Below are positions 9,820-18,353 of a stretch of 64,000 nt of DNA, piece by piece. The first letter of the stretch is position 1. Every line of letters starts with the position of its first letter. Position numbers and translations under genes: made by a program. Origin of the DNA: Microbacterium imperiale (lineage in GTDB: Bacteria > Actinomycetota > Actinomycetes > Actinomycetales > Microbacteriaceae); assembly GCF_017876655.1 (NCBI RefSeq), contig NZ_JAGIOK010000001.1:806001-870000 (forward strand). The letters are read 5' to 3'. The notes under the pieces are model-generated. The model had not been told where the DNA came from. It made no database searches and saw nothing but the letters and a program-made list of their open reading frames with translations.

Positions 9820-10635
9820 GTGCACGTACTCTCCGTCAGCTCGCTCAAAGGCGGGGTCGGCAAGACGACGGTCACTTTGGGGCTCGCATCCGCCGCGTTC
9901 GCCCGCGGTGTCCGGACGTTGGTCGTCGACCTCGATCCGCAGTCCGACGTGTCGACGGGGATGGACATCCAGGTCGCCGGTCGCCTCAACGTCGCCGACG
10001 TCCTCGCCAATCCCAAGGAGAAGGTGGTCCGTCAGGCCATCACCTCCAGCGGGTGGGCCAAGGTGCATCCCGGCACGATCGACGTCCTCATCGGCAGCCC
10101 GTCGGCCATCAACTTCGACGGCCCCCATCCCAGCGTCCGCGACGTATGGAAGCTCGAGGAGGCCCTCGCGACGATCGAGGCCGACTACGACCTGGTGCTG
10201 ATCGACTGCGCCCCCTCGCTCAACGCGCTCACCCGCACCGCGTGGGCCGCGAGCGACCGCGTCGTCGTCGTCACCGAGCCCGGCCTGTTCTCCGTCGCCG
10301 CAGCAGACCGCGCCCTCCGCGCGATCGAGGAGATCCGCCGCGGCCTCTCCCCCCGACTCCAGCCCCTCGGCATCGTCGTCAACCGCGTGCGTCCGCAGTC
10401 GATCGAGCACCAGTTCCGCATCAAGGAGCTGCGCGACATGTTCGGTCCGCTCGTCCTGTCACCCCAGCTGCCCGAGCGCACGTCGCTGCAGCAGGCCCAG
10501 GGCGCGGCGAAGCCGCTGCACATCTGGCCCGGCGACTCCGCGCAGGAGCTCGCCTCCGACTTCGATGCCCTGCTCGATCGCGTGCTGCGCACCGGGCGCA
10601 TCGCCGTCGCCGGGGAAACTCCCGCCGCCACGTAG
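9820..10635 (+). CDS. ParA-family ATPase
   Basis: A 271-aa P-loop ATPase of the ParA/Soj class. The deviant Walker A motif [17 protein letters not shown] is at residues 7-23, Walker A' LVVDLDPQSDVSTG follows, and Walker B is LVLIDCAPSLNALT. There is no neighbouring ParB gene or obvious parS site, and it sits beside the MerR/FtsR/FHA cluster, the conserved actinobacterial context for this orphan ParA. GTG at 9820 opens directly onto the conserved N-terminus. The role in chromosome or cell-pole organisation is inferred. Confidence 0.85.
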   Translation: MHVLSVSSLKGGVGKTTVTLGLASAAFARGVRTLVVDLDPQSDVSTGMDIQVAGRLNVADVLANPKEKVVRQAITSSGWAKVHPGTIDVLIGSPSAINFDGPHPSVRDVWKLEEALATIEADYDLVLIDCAPSLNALTRTAWAASDRVVVVTEPGLFSVAAADRALRAIEEIRRGLSPRLQPLGIVVNRVRPQSIEHQFRIKELRDMFGPLVLSPQLPERTSLQQAQGAAKPLHIWPGDSAQELASDFDALLDRVLRTGRIAVAGETPAAT

Positions 10636-10657
10636 GAATCCACCCGCAGATGTGACG

Positions 10658-10686
10658 GAACCCCGGAAGCGACAGCTCCGGGGTTC
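10658..10686. terminator. bidirectional hairpin between parA-like and merR genes
   Basis: Perfect 10-bp stem, GAACCCCGGA with TCCGGGGTTC, around a nine-base loop, placed between two convergent genes. No strong T-run is seen. Confidence 0.7.
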
Positions 10687-10736
10687 TCTGCGTGAGGGGT
10701 CCTCCGCGCGCGGCCCTGCCGAGACGGGTGCTCGAC

Positions 10737-11282
10737 TCAGGCGCTGCGCACCGAGCGTCGCGCCGCGAGTTCGTCGACCGGGTCGGGTGCCTGCGGGTCG
10801 AATTCCACGAGGGTCGACTCGACCTCGCGCAGCACCTTGCCGACCGCGATGCCGAAAACGCCCTGGCCGCGGCTGACGAGGTCGATGACCTCGTCGTTCG
10901 ACGTGCAGAGATAGACCGACGCACCGTCGCTCATGAGAGTCGTGCCCGCCAGATCACGGATCCCGGCGGCACGCAGCTGATCGACGGCGACGCGGATCTG
11001 CTGCAGCGAGATGCCCGTGTCGAGCAGTCGCTTGACGAGCTTGAGGACGAGGATGTCGCGGAAGCCGTAGAGACGCTGCGAGCCGGAGCCGCTCGCGCCG
11101 CGCACCGTGGGCTCGACGAGCTCCGTGCGGGCCCAGTAGTCGAGCTGACGGTAGGTGATGCCGGCCGCGCGCGCGGCCTGCGCGCCGCGGTAGCCGACCT
11201 CGTCGTCCATCTGCGGCAAACCGTCGGTGAACAGCAGGTCGGTCGTGAACCGCATCTCGCCGAGCGAATCATGCGCGGTCAT
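10737..11282 (-). CDS. MerR-family transcriptional regulator (Rv1830-like)
   Basis: A 181-aa regulator with an N-terminal MerR winged helix (YRGAQAARAAGITYRQLDYW, then RLYGFRDILVLKLVKRLLDTG). Its position downstream of the FtsR-type MerR gene and the FHA gene matches the order known in mycobacteria (Rv1827-Rv1828-Rv1830), so it is likely the Rv1830 counterpart. An AGGAGG ribosome binding site precedes ATG at 11282. Its targets are not known from the sequence. Confidence 0.8.
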   Translation of the reverse strand: MTAHDSLGEMRFTTDLLFTDGLPQMDDEVGYRGAQAARAAGITYRQLDYWARTELVEPTVRGASGSGSQRLYGFRDILVLKLVKRLLDTGISLQQIRVAVDQLRAAGIRDLAGTTLMSDGASVYLCTSNDEVIDLVSRGQGVFGIAVGKVLREVESTLVEFDPQAPDPVDELAARRSVRSA

Positions 11283-11382
11283 CTGGTCCTCCTGCCGGAC
11301 GGTCGGGTTGCTTCCACGCTAGATGAGGGATGCCGGTGCGGCAACGACATCCGGTCCGGCGGTGCGGCGTGTCGCGCTGAGC

Positions 11383-12063
11383 TCATCGCGCGAGTCGGTC
11401 GATCGCCGTCTGGACGAACGCCGATCGCACCTCGTCGAGGCGTCGCACGAGCTCGGGCGCGAGGTCGTGAGCACGACCGCGGGATGTCGAGTCGGTGCGC
11501 CGCAGGAGCGGCGCGAGCGCCGTCTCGACCAGGGCGACATCGCGCTCGGCCGCCTGACGGACGGTACGCAGGTGGCGGGGACCGATGCCGTGACGGTCGA
11601 GGGCGACGAGGGTCCGCAGCAGCGCCAGAGCCCGTTCGTCGTAGGTGTCGGCCGCGGGCAGAAGACCCGCCGAGACGGCGTCGCCGAGCAGAGGCGCGGT
11701 GGCCTCGGCCTGCTCGAGCAGCTCGTCGCGACGGTAGCGGCGCTGGGTCACGATCGACGAGGGCAACGCCGGTGGCATCGGCTCGGCGCCGGGATTGTCG
11801 AGGTACTCGCGAATGCGGGCGAGCGGCATGTAGTGATCGCGCTGCAGCGTGAGGGCGGTGCGCAGCCGCTCGACGTCGGATGCCGAGAACTTGCGGTACC
11901 CCGACCCGGTGCGCGTCGGGGTGACGATGCCCTGATCTTCGAGGTAGCGGAGCTTGCTCGAGCTGAGCGCGGGGAACTCGGGATTCAGTCGCGCGAGCAC
12001 CTGACCGATGCTCAGATGACCCGCCGCCGCGGAACGGCTGCGGGCTGCGGAAGCGGGGCTCAC
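11383..12063 (-). CDS. ftsR: FtsR-type MerR regulator
   Basis: A 226-aa MerR-family regulator with the N-terminal DNA-binding part GHLSIGQVLARLNPEFPALS and SKLRYLEDQGIVTPTRTGSG, highly characteristic of the FtsR family. In Corynebacterium FtsR activates ftsZ and so links to cell division. It overlaps the upstream FHA gene by four bases (GTGA), showing translational coupling. The specific symbol rests on the motif and the conserved neighbourhood rather than a database match. Confidence 0.75.
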   Translation of the reverse strand: MSPASAARSRSAAAGHLSIGQVLARLNPEFPALSSSKLRYLEDQGIVTPTRTGSGYRKFSASDVERLRTALTLQRDHYMPLARIREYLDNPGAEPMPPALPSSIVTQRRYRRDELLEQAEATAPLLGDAVSAGLLPAADTYDERALALLRTLVALDRHGIGPRHLRTVRQAAERDVALVETALAPLLRRTDSTSRGRAHDLAPELVRRLDEVRSAFVQTAIDRLAR

Positions 12064-12554
12064 GCTCCGGACGCCGAGGCGCGGTCGAGCGGCGAGACGA
12101 AGAAGTTGAGGCGGAACTTGCCGACGCGCAGCTCCGCACCGTCCGACAGCACGGCGCGATCGACACGCTCGCCATTGACGTAGGTTCCGTTCAGCGAGCG
12201 CTGGTCGACGATCTCGAACACCGAGCCGGTGCGGGTGATCTCGGCGTGACGGCGCGACACGGTGACGTCGTCGAAGAAGATGTCGGCCTCGGGGTGCCGG
12301 CCCACCGTCGTCACGTCGGTGTCGAGCAGGTAGCGTGCGCCCGCGGTCGGGCCGGAACGCACCAGCAGCAGAGCCGCGCGCTCGGGCAGCGACTGGATGG
12401 CGTCACGCTCGACGGCCGTCAGATCCGCCCCGAACGGCACGAACGACAGGTCGAGGTCATGCCCGAACGTCTGCGTCGTGTCCGAGGACCCGCTGTGCGG
12501 CGTGCGGTCGGGTCCGCGTCGGATGTCGTCGACGTCTCGATCCTTTTCGTCCAC
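12060..12554 (-). CDS. FHA-domain regulator, GarA/OdhI-like
   Basis: A 164-aa protein with a C-terminal FHA domain (TVGRHPEADIFFDDVTVSRR, then RSLNGTYVNGERV), the phosphothreonine-binding fold. Near residue 28 the N-terminal arm carries DTTQTF, resembling the phosphorylated threonine motif of GarA and OdhI. In those proteins, phosphorylation by PknB/PknG-type kinases relieves inhibition of 2-oxoglutarate dehydrogenase and controls glutamate metabolism. It is the first gene of a unit with ftsR. The function is inferred from family and context. Confidence 0.85.
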   Translation of the reverse strand: MDEKDRDVDDIRRGPDRTPHSGSSDTTQTFGHDLDLSFVPFGADLTAVERDAIQSLPERAALLLVRSGPTAGARYLLDTDVTTVGRHPEADIFFDDVTVSRRHAEITRTGSVFEIVDQRSLNGTYVNGERVDRAVLSDGAELRVGKFRLNFFVSPLDRASASGA

Positions 12555-12660
12555 AGTGTCCTCCTCTTCCGGCCCAGCCTAACGGATCGAGGGCGCCACG
12601 CGAACGCCGGTCCCCCGCTTTCCCACCCACGTCATATGCGGCGTCGATAGGGTCGGACCG

Positions 12661-13215
12661 ATGTCCACGCGCACCCGTTCCCGCCGCCCCCGCCTGCTCG
12701 TGATCCTGGGACTCGTCCTGGGCCTCGCGGGCACGGCCGTCGCCGTTCCCGCCGTCGCCCACGACGAGCTCCTCGCCTCCGATCCCGCCGCCGACAGTGA
12801 GGTCGCCCAGCTGCCCGACGCAGTCACGCTGACCTACAGCGGCGTGCTCATCGACGAGCCCGGCGTCAACGCCATCTCCGTGACCGACGCGGCGGGCACC
12901 GAGCTGGCCGACGGCTCGCCGGTGCTCGACGGCACGACGGTGACGCAGGCTCTCACCGGTGACAGCCAGGGCCCGATCACCGTGCGCTGGCGCGTGGTCT
13001 CGAGCGATGGACACCCCGTGTCCGGGGAGTTCTCGTTCACCGCGGGCGACCCTGCCGCCGCTCCCACCGCGCCGTCGGAGACGACGAGTGCCGAGACCGC
13101 CGACGAGGGGCTCCCGCCGGTCTTCTGGATCGTCGTCGCGGTCGTCGTCGTCGCCGGCGTGGCGGCGCTGATCGTCGCCCTCGTCGCGGCTTCCCGCCGC
13201 CGCACCGAGGACTAG
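12661..13215 (+). CDS. CopC-domain copper-resistance protein
   Basis: A 184-aa exported membrane-anchored protein. It has an N-terminal signal peptide (hydrophobic LLVILGLVLGLAGTAVAVPA), a CopC domain starting at AHDELLASDPAADS, where the mature N-terminal His usually binds Cu(II), and a C-terminal membrane segment (FWIVVAVVVVAGVAALIVAL) with an RRRTED tail. The domain ends with WRVVSSDGHPVSGEFSF, typical of CopC. No CopD or YcnI partner is adjacent. It lies 9 bases before lpdA. Confidence 0.85.
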   Translation: MSTRTRSRRPRLLVILGLVLGLAGTAVAVPAVAHDELLASDPAADSEVAQLPDAVTLTYSGVLIDEPGVNAISVTDAAGTELADGSPVLDGTTVTQALTGDSQGPITVRWRVVSSDGHPVSGEFSFTAGDPAAAPTAPSETTSAETADEGLPPVFWIVVAVVVVAGVAALIVALVAASRRRTED

Positions 13216-13224
13216 GCTGGAGGC

Positions 13225-14625
13225 ATGCCTCACTACAACGTCGTCATCCTCGGCGCGGGCCCCGGCGGGTATGTCGCAGCTGTCCGCGCTGCGCAGCTCG
13301 GACAGTCCGTCGCGATCATCGAAGAGAAGTACTGGGGAGGCGTCTGCCTGAACGTCGGCTGCATCCCCTCGAAGGCCCTGCTGAAGAACGCCGACCTGGC
13401 GCACACCTTCAAGCACAAGGCCGACATGTTCGGCATCAGCGGCGACGTGCACTTCGACTTCGGCACCGCCTTCGACCGCAGCCGGAAGGTGGCCGAGACG
13501 CACGTCAAGGGCATCCACTTCCTGATGAAGAAGAACAAGGTCACCGAGTACGAGGGTCGCGGCTCGTTCATCGACGCCAAGTCGATCCAGGTGACCAAGG
13601 CCGACGGCTCGCAGGAGACGGTGACGTTCGACAACGTCATCATCGCGACCGGCTCGTTCGTCCGCCTCCTCCCCGGCGTGCAGCTGAGCGACAACGTCGT
13701 GACCTACGAGGAGCAGATCCTCACGCGCGACCTGCCGAACTCGATCGTCATCGTCGGCGCCGGCGCCATCGGCATGGAGTTCGCCTTCGTCATGTCGAAC
13801 TACGGCGTCAAGGTCACGATCATCGAGTTCCTCGACCGCGCCCTCCCCAACGAGGACGTCGAGGTCTCGAAGGAGATCCAGCGCCAGTACAAGAAGTACG
13901 GCATCGACATCCTCACCTCGACCAAGGTCGAGCAGATCGAGGACTCGGGCGACAAGGTGACCGTCTCGTACTCGGCGAACGCCGACGGCGCGAAGGGCCA
14001 GATCGAGGCCGACAAGGTGCTCATGTCGATCGGCTTCGCACCCCGCGTCGAGGGCTTCGGCCTCGAGAACACCGGTGTGAAGCTGACCGAGCGCGGCGCC
14101 ATCGACATCGACGACCACATGCGGACGAACGTCGAGGGCATCTACGCCATCGGTGACGTCACGGCCAAGCTGCAGCTCGCGCACGTCGCCGAGGCGCAGG
14201 GCGTCGTCGCCGCTGAGACCATCGGCGGCGCCGAGACCCAGACGCTCGGCGACTACCGCAACATGCCGCGCGCGACGTTCTGCTCGCCGCAGGTGGCGTC
14301 GTTCGGCCTCACCGAGCAGCAGGCGCGCGACGCCGGCTACGACGTCAAGGTCGCGAAGTTCCCGTTCTCGGCCAACGGCAAGGCGAACGGCCTGGGCGAG
14401 CCCGTCGGCTTCGTCAAGCTCATCGCCGACGCCGAGCACCTCGAGCTGCTTGGCGGTCACCTCATCGGCCCCGATGTGTCGGAGCTGCTGCCCGAGCTGA
14501 CCCTGGCGCAGAAGTGGGACCTCACCGCCCTCGAGGCCGCCCGCAACGTGCACACCCACCCGACGCTGTCGGAGGGTCTGCAGGAGGCGTTCCACGGCCT
14601 CGCAGGTCACATGATCAACCTCTGA
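13225..14625 (+). CDS. lpdA: dihydrolipoyl dehydrogenase
   Basis: FAD flavoprotein reoxidising dihydrolipoamide in the pyruvate, 2-oxoglutarate and branched-chain dehydrogenase complexes, 466 aa. It has the FAD motif [12 protein letters not shown] (residues 8-19), the redox disulfide [13 protein letters not shown] (Cys41 and Cys46), the NAD motif [11 protein letters not shown] and the C-terminal catalytic dyad in [12 protein letters not shown]. Its presence near the GarA-like gene, a regulator of 2-oxoglutarate dehydrogenase, is suggestive but may be coincidence. A strong terminator follows. Confidence 0.95.
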   Translation: MPHYNVVILGAGPGGYVAAVRAAQLGQSVAIIEEKYWGGVCLNVGCIPSKALLKNADLAHTFKHKADMFGISGDVHFDFGTAFDRSRKVAETHVKGIHFLMKKNKVTEYEGRGSFIDAKSIQVTKADGSQETVTFDNVIIATGSFVRLLPGVQLSDNVVTYEEQILTRDLPNSIVIVGAGAIGMEFAFVMSNYGVKVTIIEFLDRALPNEDVEVSKEIQRQYKKYGIDILTSTKVEQIEDSGDKVTVSYSANADGAKGQIEADKVLMSIGFAPRVEGFGLENTGVKLTERGAIDIDDHMRTNVEGIYAIGDVTAKLQLAHVAEAQGVVAAETIGGAETQTLGDYRNMPRATFCSPQVASFGLTEQQARDAGYDVKVAKFPFSANGKANGLGEPVGFVKLIADAEHLELLGGHLIGPDVSELLPELTLAQKWDLTALEAARNVHTHPTLSEGLQEAFHGLAGHMINL

Positions 14626-14634
14626 CGCTCACGT

Positions 14635-14686
14635 CACGAAGACGAACGCACCGCTCGGCTCAGCCGGCGGTGCGTTCGTCTTCGTG
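14635..14686. terminator. long perfect hairpin terminator after lpdA
   Basis: Two 19-base arms (14635-14653 and 14668-14686) pair perfectly around a 14-base loop, ten bases after the lpdA stop and between convergent genes. Confidence 0.8.
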
Positions 14687-14717
14687 GGCTCGGGGATGTT
14701 CCCGAAGGGCGTCCCGG

Positions 14718-15350
14718 TCAGAGACCGAGGGCGCGTGCGAGCTTGGACTCGGATGCCGCCGGGCGGCCTCCCGCCGACTGGACGAGCTCGTCGGCGGTCG
14801 CGAAGAGCTCGGCGATGTCGGTCGCGCGCGGAGGGGCGGCCGGACCGAGTTCGATCTCCCATTCGCGCCACGAGCTCGAGCGGCCCGTGCGCTCGTCCAC
14901 GGCCGTCACCCGGTCGTCGACGAATTCGGCGATGAGCCCGCCGTCGGCGTCGCGCAGGGCGTATGCCGTCCGCGAGTTGCGGATGCGCGCGACGACCTCG
15001 AACGGCGGATCCGAGATCTCGGCGAGGGCCTCGAGCACCGGACCCGGCACCTCGAGGGCGTCGTCGGACCCGCCGTCGTCGAGGGGCCACTGCGTCTCGA
15101 GCTTGCCCTCGGGCGTCGAGCGCTTGATGTGCCACCCCTCGTCGGGACCGCCCGTGCGCCGCCGCAGCGCGGTCAGCGCCTCGGCGAGGCGGCCGTCGGG
15201 AGTGTCGAGGTAACGCGCGTCGAGTTCGCGCGGCTCGGGCTCACCGACCGTGGCCACGCCGGGAAGCGCGGCCCAGTCGGGAACCGGAGTGTCGGCGTCG
15301 ACGTCGTACTTGCGCTCGACCTCGAGCGAGCTGCGGGGCTCAGTCGTCAC
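14718..15350 (-). CDS. CYTH-domain protein
   Basis: A 210-aa protein with the CYTH (triphosphate tunnel metalloenzyme) signature SLEVERKYDVD at the N-terminus, where the ExExK glutamates and lysine bind metal and triphosphate. Further family features are ARYLDTPDGRLAEALTALRRR and EWEIELG. Such proteins hydrolyse inorganic triphosphate or thiamine triphosphate; no CHAD domain is fused. The GTG start at 15350 lies inside the 3' end of the 81-aa gene upstream (11-bp overlap), implying coupling. Confidence 0.85.
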   Translation of the reverse strand: MTTEPRSSLEVERKYDVDADTPVPDWAALPGVATVGEPEPRELDARYLDTPDGRLAEALTALRRRTGGPDEGWHIKRSTPEGKLETQWPLDDGGSDDALEVPGPVLEALAEISDPPFEVVARIRNSRTAYALRDADGGLIAEFVDDRVTAVDERTGRSSSWREWEIELGPAAPPRATDIAELFATADELVQSAGGRPAASESKLARALGL

Positions 15351-15585
15351 TGGTCACGCGGTCGTCTCGTTCGTCGGTCGAGGGGTCGATGTCGCCCTCG
15401 GCCTCGACGAAGTGGAACTCCGACGACGTGGGGCCGTCGCCCTCGCCGGTGTTCTCGGCGGCTCCCGCGCGCTCGTAGACGACCTGCGTCTCGCTGTAGG
15501 GCAGGATGAGCCGGTCCGACGTCTCGTCGTCCAGCGGAAGGGTCTGCCCGTCGAGCGGGCCACCGTGCAGTCGTGCAATAGCCAT
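15340..15585 (-). CDS. conserved small protein of unknown function, 81 aa
   Basis: I do not recognise a characterised family. The sequence starts MAIARLHGGPLDGQTLPLDD, a beginning seen in small actinobacterial proteins, and ends in a very acidic tail. A perfect AGGAGG seven bases before ATG at 15585 marks a real start within a longer open frame. It overlaps the CYTH gene by 11 bp, so the two are probably co-expressed. No membrane segment or Cys motif is present. Confidence 0.7.
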   Translation of the reverse strand: MAIARLHGGPLDGQTLPLDDETSDRLILPYSETQVVYERAGAAENTGEGDGPTSSEFHFVEAEGDIDPSTDERDDRVTSDD

Positions 15586-15681
15586 GTTCTGACCTCCTGT
15601 TCCCGACCCTACCCGCGCCGCGCGAGCGGCCCGATACGCTTGCGCCATGGGTCCGAGAGCACTACGGAGCGGAGGATCGGC

Positions 15682-16413
15682 GTGAAGCCATTCGTCCTCT
15701 TGGCGACCCGCGCCGAGGATGTCCCGGCCGATGAGGAGTACGAGCTGTTCGTGCGTCACGCGGGGCTCGAACCCGCCTCGCTGCGACGCGTCCGCCTCGA
15801 AGCCGGCCCCATGCCGGCGATCGATCTCGACGAGATCTCCGGCATCTTCGTCGGGGGCGGACCGTTCAACGCCTCGGACCCGTGGGAACGCAAGACGGCG
15901 GTGCAGCGACGCGTCGAGGCGGAGTTCGCGGCGCTGCTCCAGCGCGTCGTCGCCGCTGACACCCCGTTCCTCGGAGCCTGCTACGGAATCGGCACCGTCG
16001 GAGCCTTCCTCGGCGCGAGCATCGACCGACGCTTCGGCGAACCGATCAGCGTGGTCGATGTCGAGCTGACGGCCGCGGGGCGCGCCGATCCCCTCCTGGA
16101 GGGGCTGCCGACGACCTTCCCCGCATTCGTCGGCCACAAGGAAGCGATCTCGGCCCTGCCGTCGCGGGCGACGCTCCTGGCCTCCTCCGCGGGGTGCCCC
16201 GTGCAGATGTTCCGCGTGGGCGCCAACGTCTATGCGACGCAGTTCCACCCCGAGCTCGACCTCGAGGGCATCACGACGCGCATCCACGCCTACGCCGACC
16301 ACGGCTACTTCGCCCCCGACGAGCTCGACCTCACGCTGAGCGCCGTGCGGCGCGCAACCGTCACCCATACGGGATCGATCCTGCGCACGTTCGTCGAGCG
16401 CTACGCACGCTGA
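15682..16413 (+). CDS. class I glutamine amidotransferase domain protein
   Basis: A 243-aa stand-alone class I glutamine amidotransferase (GuaA N-domain-like). The nucleophile elbow is LGACYGIG, giving the catalytic Cys near residue 97, and the His in TQFHPELDLEG matches the family's His-Glu pair. GTG at 15682 has GGAGGA upstream and opens onto MKPFVLLATRAED. Free-standing members may act on small metabolites or with an unknown synthetase; no partner lies nearby. Confidence 0.8.
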   Translation: MKPFVLLATRAEDVPADEEYELFVRHAGLEPASLRRVRLEAGPMPAIDLDEISGIFVGGGPFNASDPWERKTAVQRRVEAEFAALLQRVVAADTPFLGACYGIGTVGAFLGASIDRRFGEPISVVDVELTAAGRADPLLEGLPTTFPAFVGHKEAISALPSRATLLASSAGCPVQMFRVGANVYATQFHPELDLEGITTRIHAYADHGYFAPDELDLTLSAVRRATVTHTGSILRTFVERYAR

Positions 16414-16453
16414 CGCGTAGGCGCGGGTCAGCGTGCGGCGGGCGGGCGGCGCG

Positions 16454-17467
16454 TCAGGCCTTCGAGCCGGCGCGCTCCTCGGCCTCGAGTTCGCGAGCCT
16501 TCTCGAGCTCGCGGGCGGCCGCCGAGACGGCATCCTCTGCGCGCTGGACGCGGCGCTGCAGGAAGGTGCGGGCACCGAACCGAGCCCGCACGCGGTCTTC
16601 CTGTTCGCGCGCACCCGTGACGATGTAGGCCGTCGCGATGAGGATGACCTGCGACGACAGGTTCAGCCACAGCAGCAGCGCGATGAGCGAGGCGAACGAC
16701 GCCAGCAGCGGATTGGATGTCGCTCCGCCGACGAACAGGCCCGACAGCTGCTGCAGCACCGTCAGCCCCGCGCCGCCGAGAAGAGCGCCGCTCCACAGCG
16801 CGCGCTTGCGGGCCTTCACGCCCGAGAGCACGCGGAACAGCACCGCCACGGCGACCGTGTCGAGCGCGAACACCACGACGAGCGACACCGCCCAGCCGGC
16901 GAACTGCACCAACGGGTTCGAGTCGGCGAAGCCGAGCAGGTCGGCGAGCAGGCCGACGCCGGCGGTCCCGAGGAACGTCACGCCCGCCGCGGCGACCAGC
17001 GCCCCGCCGATGCCGATCGCGAGAGCGAGGTTTCGCAGCAGCACCCAGACGAACAGCAGGTCGTCGGTCAGCTCGTCGGCGATCGCGCGCATCGCCGTGC
17101 GCAGCGATCCGATCGCGCCGATCGCCGCGCCGAGCAGACCGACGGTGGCGATGACGCCCGCGATCGTGAGCCCCGCGGGGGCGGTGATGTCGTCGAGCTT
17201 GATCAGCCCGTCCTCGCCGACGAGGCCGGGGATCACGCGGTTGACGGCGTCGATGAGCGCCTGCCAGGCGACCGGGTCGCCCGCGAGCCACAGCGCGGCG
17301 ACGGAGAAACCCAGCAGCACACCGGCGAAGACGCTGAAGAGCGTGCGGTACGTGACACTGTCGGCGAGGACCGGGCCCCGGTGCTCGCTGTAGAGCAGGA
17401 AGGCCCGGACGGGCTTGCGCTCCAGGGCCCAGGCGATCGAGCGCGAGACGAACGTGGAGTCGGCCAT
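16454..17467 (-). CDS. YihY/BrkB-family inner-membrane protein
   Basis: A 337-aa membrane protein with about six transmembrane segments and the family signature near the N-terminus (VLADSVTYRTLFSVFAGVLL). A charged cytoplasmic tail rich in Glu, Arg and Lys is predicted to form a helix. The biochemical role of this family is unsettled; it was once misnamed ribonuclease BN. It is transcribed alone on the minus strand. Confidence 0.85.
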   Translation of the reverse strand: MADSTFVSRSIAWALERKPVRAFLLYSEHRGPVLADSVTYRTLFSVFAGVLLGFSVAALWLAGDPVAWQALIDAVNRVIPGLVGEDGLIKLDDITAPAGLTIAGVIATVGLLGAAIGAIGSLRTAMRAIADELTDDLLFVWVLLRNLALAIGIGGALVAAAGVTFLGTAGVGLLADLLGFADSNPLVQFAGWAVSLVVVFALDTVAVAVLFRVLSGVKARKRALWSGALLGGAGLTVLQQLSGLFVGGATSNPLLASFASLIALLLWLNLSSQVILIATAYIVTGAREQEDRVRARFGARTFLQRRVQRAEDAVSAAARELEKARELEAEERAGSKA

Positions 17468-17518
17468 GCCGCCACGATAGCGGCGGCCTTCCGCCTGCCG
17501 CGGGCACTTGACACCGCC

Positions 17519-18001
17519 TCACCCGCCCAGCAGGGCCGATCCGACGGCGACCACGGCGCCGCCCACCAGGAATGGACCGAACGGGATGCGGGTGCGCCGG
17601 TCCGCCCGCCGCAGCGCGATGAGCGTGAGCGCGAACAGGCCGCCGCTGAGCACGGCGACGACGGTCGCGATGACCGGCACCTCCCAGCCGTGCGCGCCCG
17701 TGACCAGCCCGAGGGCGCCGGCGAGCTTCACGTCTCCCCCGCCGAGGCCGCCGCCGCCCCGGTACAGCAGGTACGACGCCCCGAACACGACCGCCCCCGA
17801 AGCGGCGGCGCCGAGAAGCGGTGACACCGAGCCGTGCGCCATCGCGACGGCAGCGGCATAGGCGATACCGAGCGGATACAGCGGAAGGACGAGACGGTTC
17901 GGCAACCGATGATCCCGCAGGTCGATGACGACGAGCGCGACGCCGATCACGGCCATCGGCGCGAGCAGGAGCAGCGCCGCGGCGAGCCCCGGGCCGGTCA
18001 C
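17519..18001 (-). CDS. prepilin peptidase, A24 family, short form
   Basis: A 160-aa polytopic membrane aspartic protease. The two catalytic Asp regions are VVIDLRDHRLPNRL and the GxGD motif GLGGGDVKLAGALG. The N-terminal methylase and zinc domain of PilD is missing, as in CpaA/TadV-type enzymes that process Flp pilins. The start GTG at 18001 overlaps the stop of the upstream 97-aa gene by four bases. No Flp/Tad pilus genes are visible in the window, so its substrate is unknown. Confidence 0.8.
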   Translation of the reverse strand: MTGPGLAAALLLLAPMAVIGVALVVIDLRDHRLPNRLVLPLYPLGIAYAAAVAMAHGSVSPLLGAAASGAVVFGASYLLYRGGGGLGGGDVKLAGALGLVTGAHGWEVPVIATVVAVLSGGLFALTLIALRRADRRTRIPFGPFLVGGAVVAVGSALLGG

Positions 18002-18291
18002 GCGTCGAGCACCTCGAGCCGCACGGCCACGATGCCGTCCGCGCCGATCCCCTCCGCCCGCCGCACCGCTTGCTTGAGCGGCAGCACGTAGACGCCGCGG
18101 CCGGCGTCCGGGAAGATCGAGGTGGTCCAGGTGGTCGCACCGATCGTCGCTGTGACGCGCACGGCCCCGAAGCCGCGCGGCATCCGGGGGATCTCGCGGA
18201 TGTCGGCGCTGACCTCGTCGGGGACGGCGGCGAAGTACCAGTCCTGGGTCCGGGCCTCCCAGCGGAACACCTCGGCGTCGAATGCGAGCAT
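17998..18291 (-). CDS. DUF1905-domain protein, 97 aa
   Basis: A small soluble protein matching the DUF1905 pattern: FDAEVFRWEARTQDWYFAAV, followed by RGFGAVRVTATIGATTWTTS and LPLKQAVRRAEGIGADG. The family's function is not established. ATG at 18291 (or GTG three bases earlier) is chosen because the conserved domain starts there. It is translationally coupled to the prepilin peptidase through a four-base overlap. Confidence 0.75.
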   Translation of the reverse strand: MLAFDAEVFRWEARTQDWYFAAVPDEVSADIREIPRMPRGFGAVRVTATIGATTWTTSIFPDAGRGVYVLPLKQAVRRAEGIGADGIVAVRLEVLDA

Positions 18292-18353
18292 CACCCGCTC
18301 AGCGTAGAGCGCGCCAGGCCGCCACGGCGCGGGGTCTCCACAGCGCAGCGACC

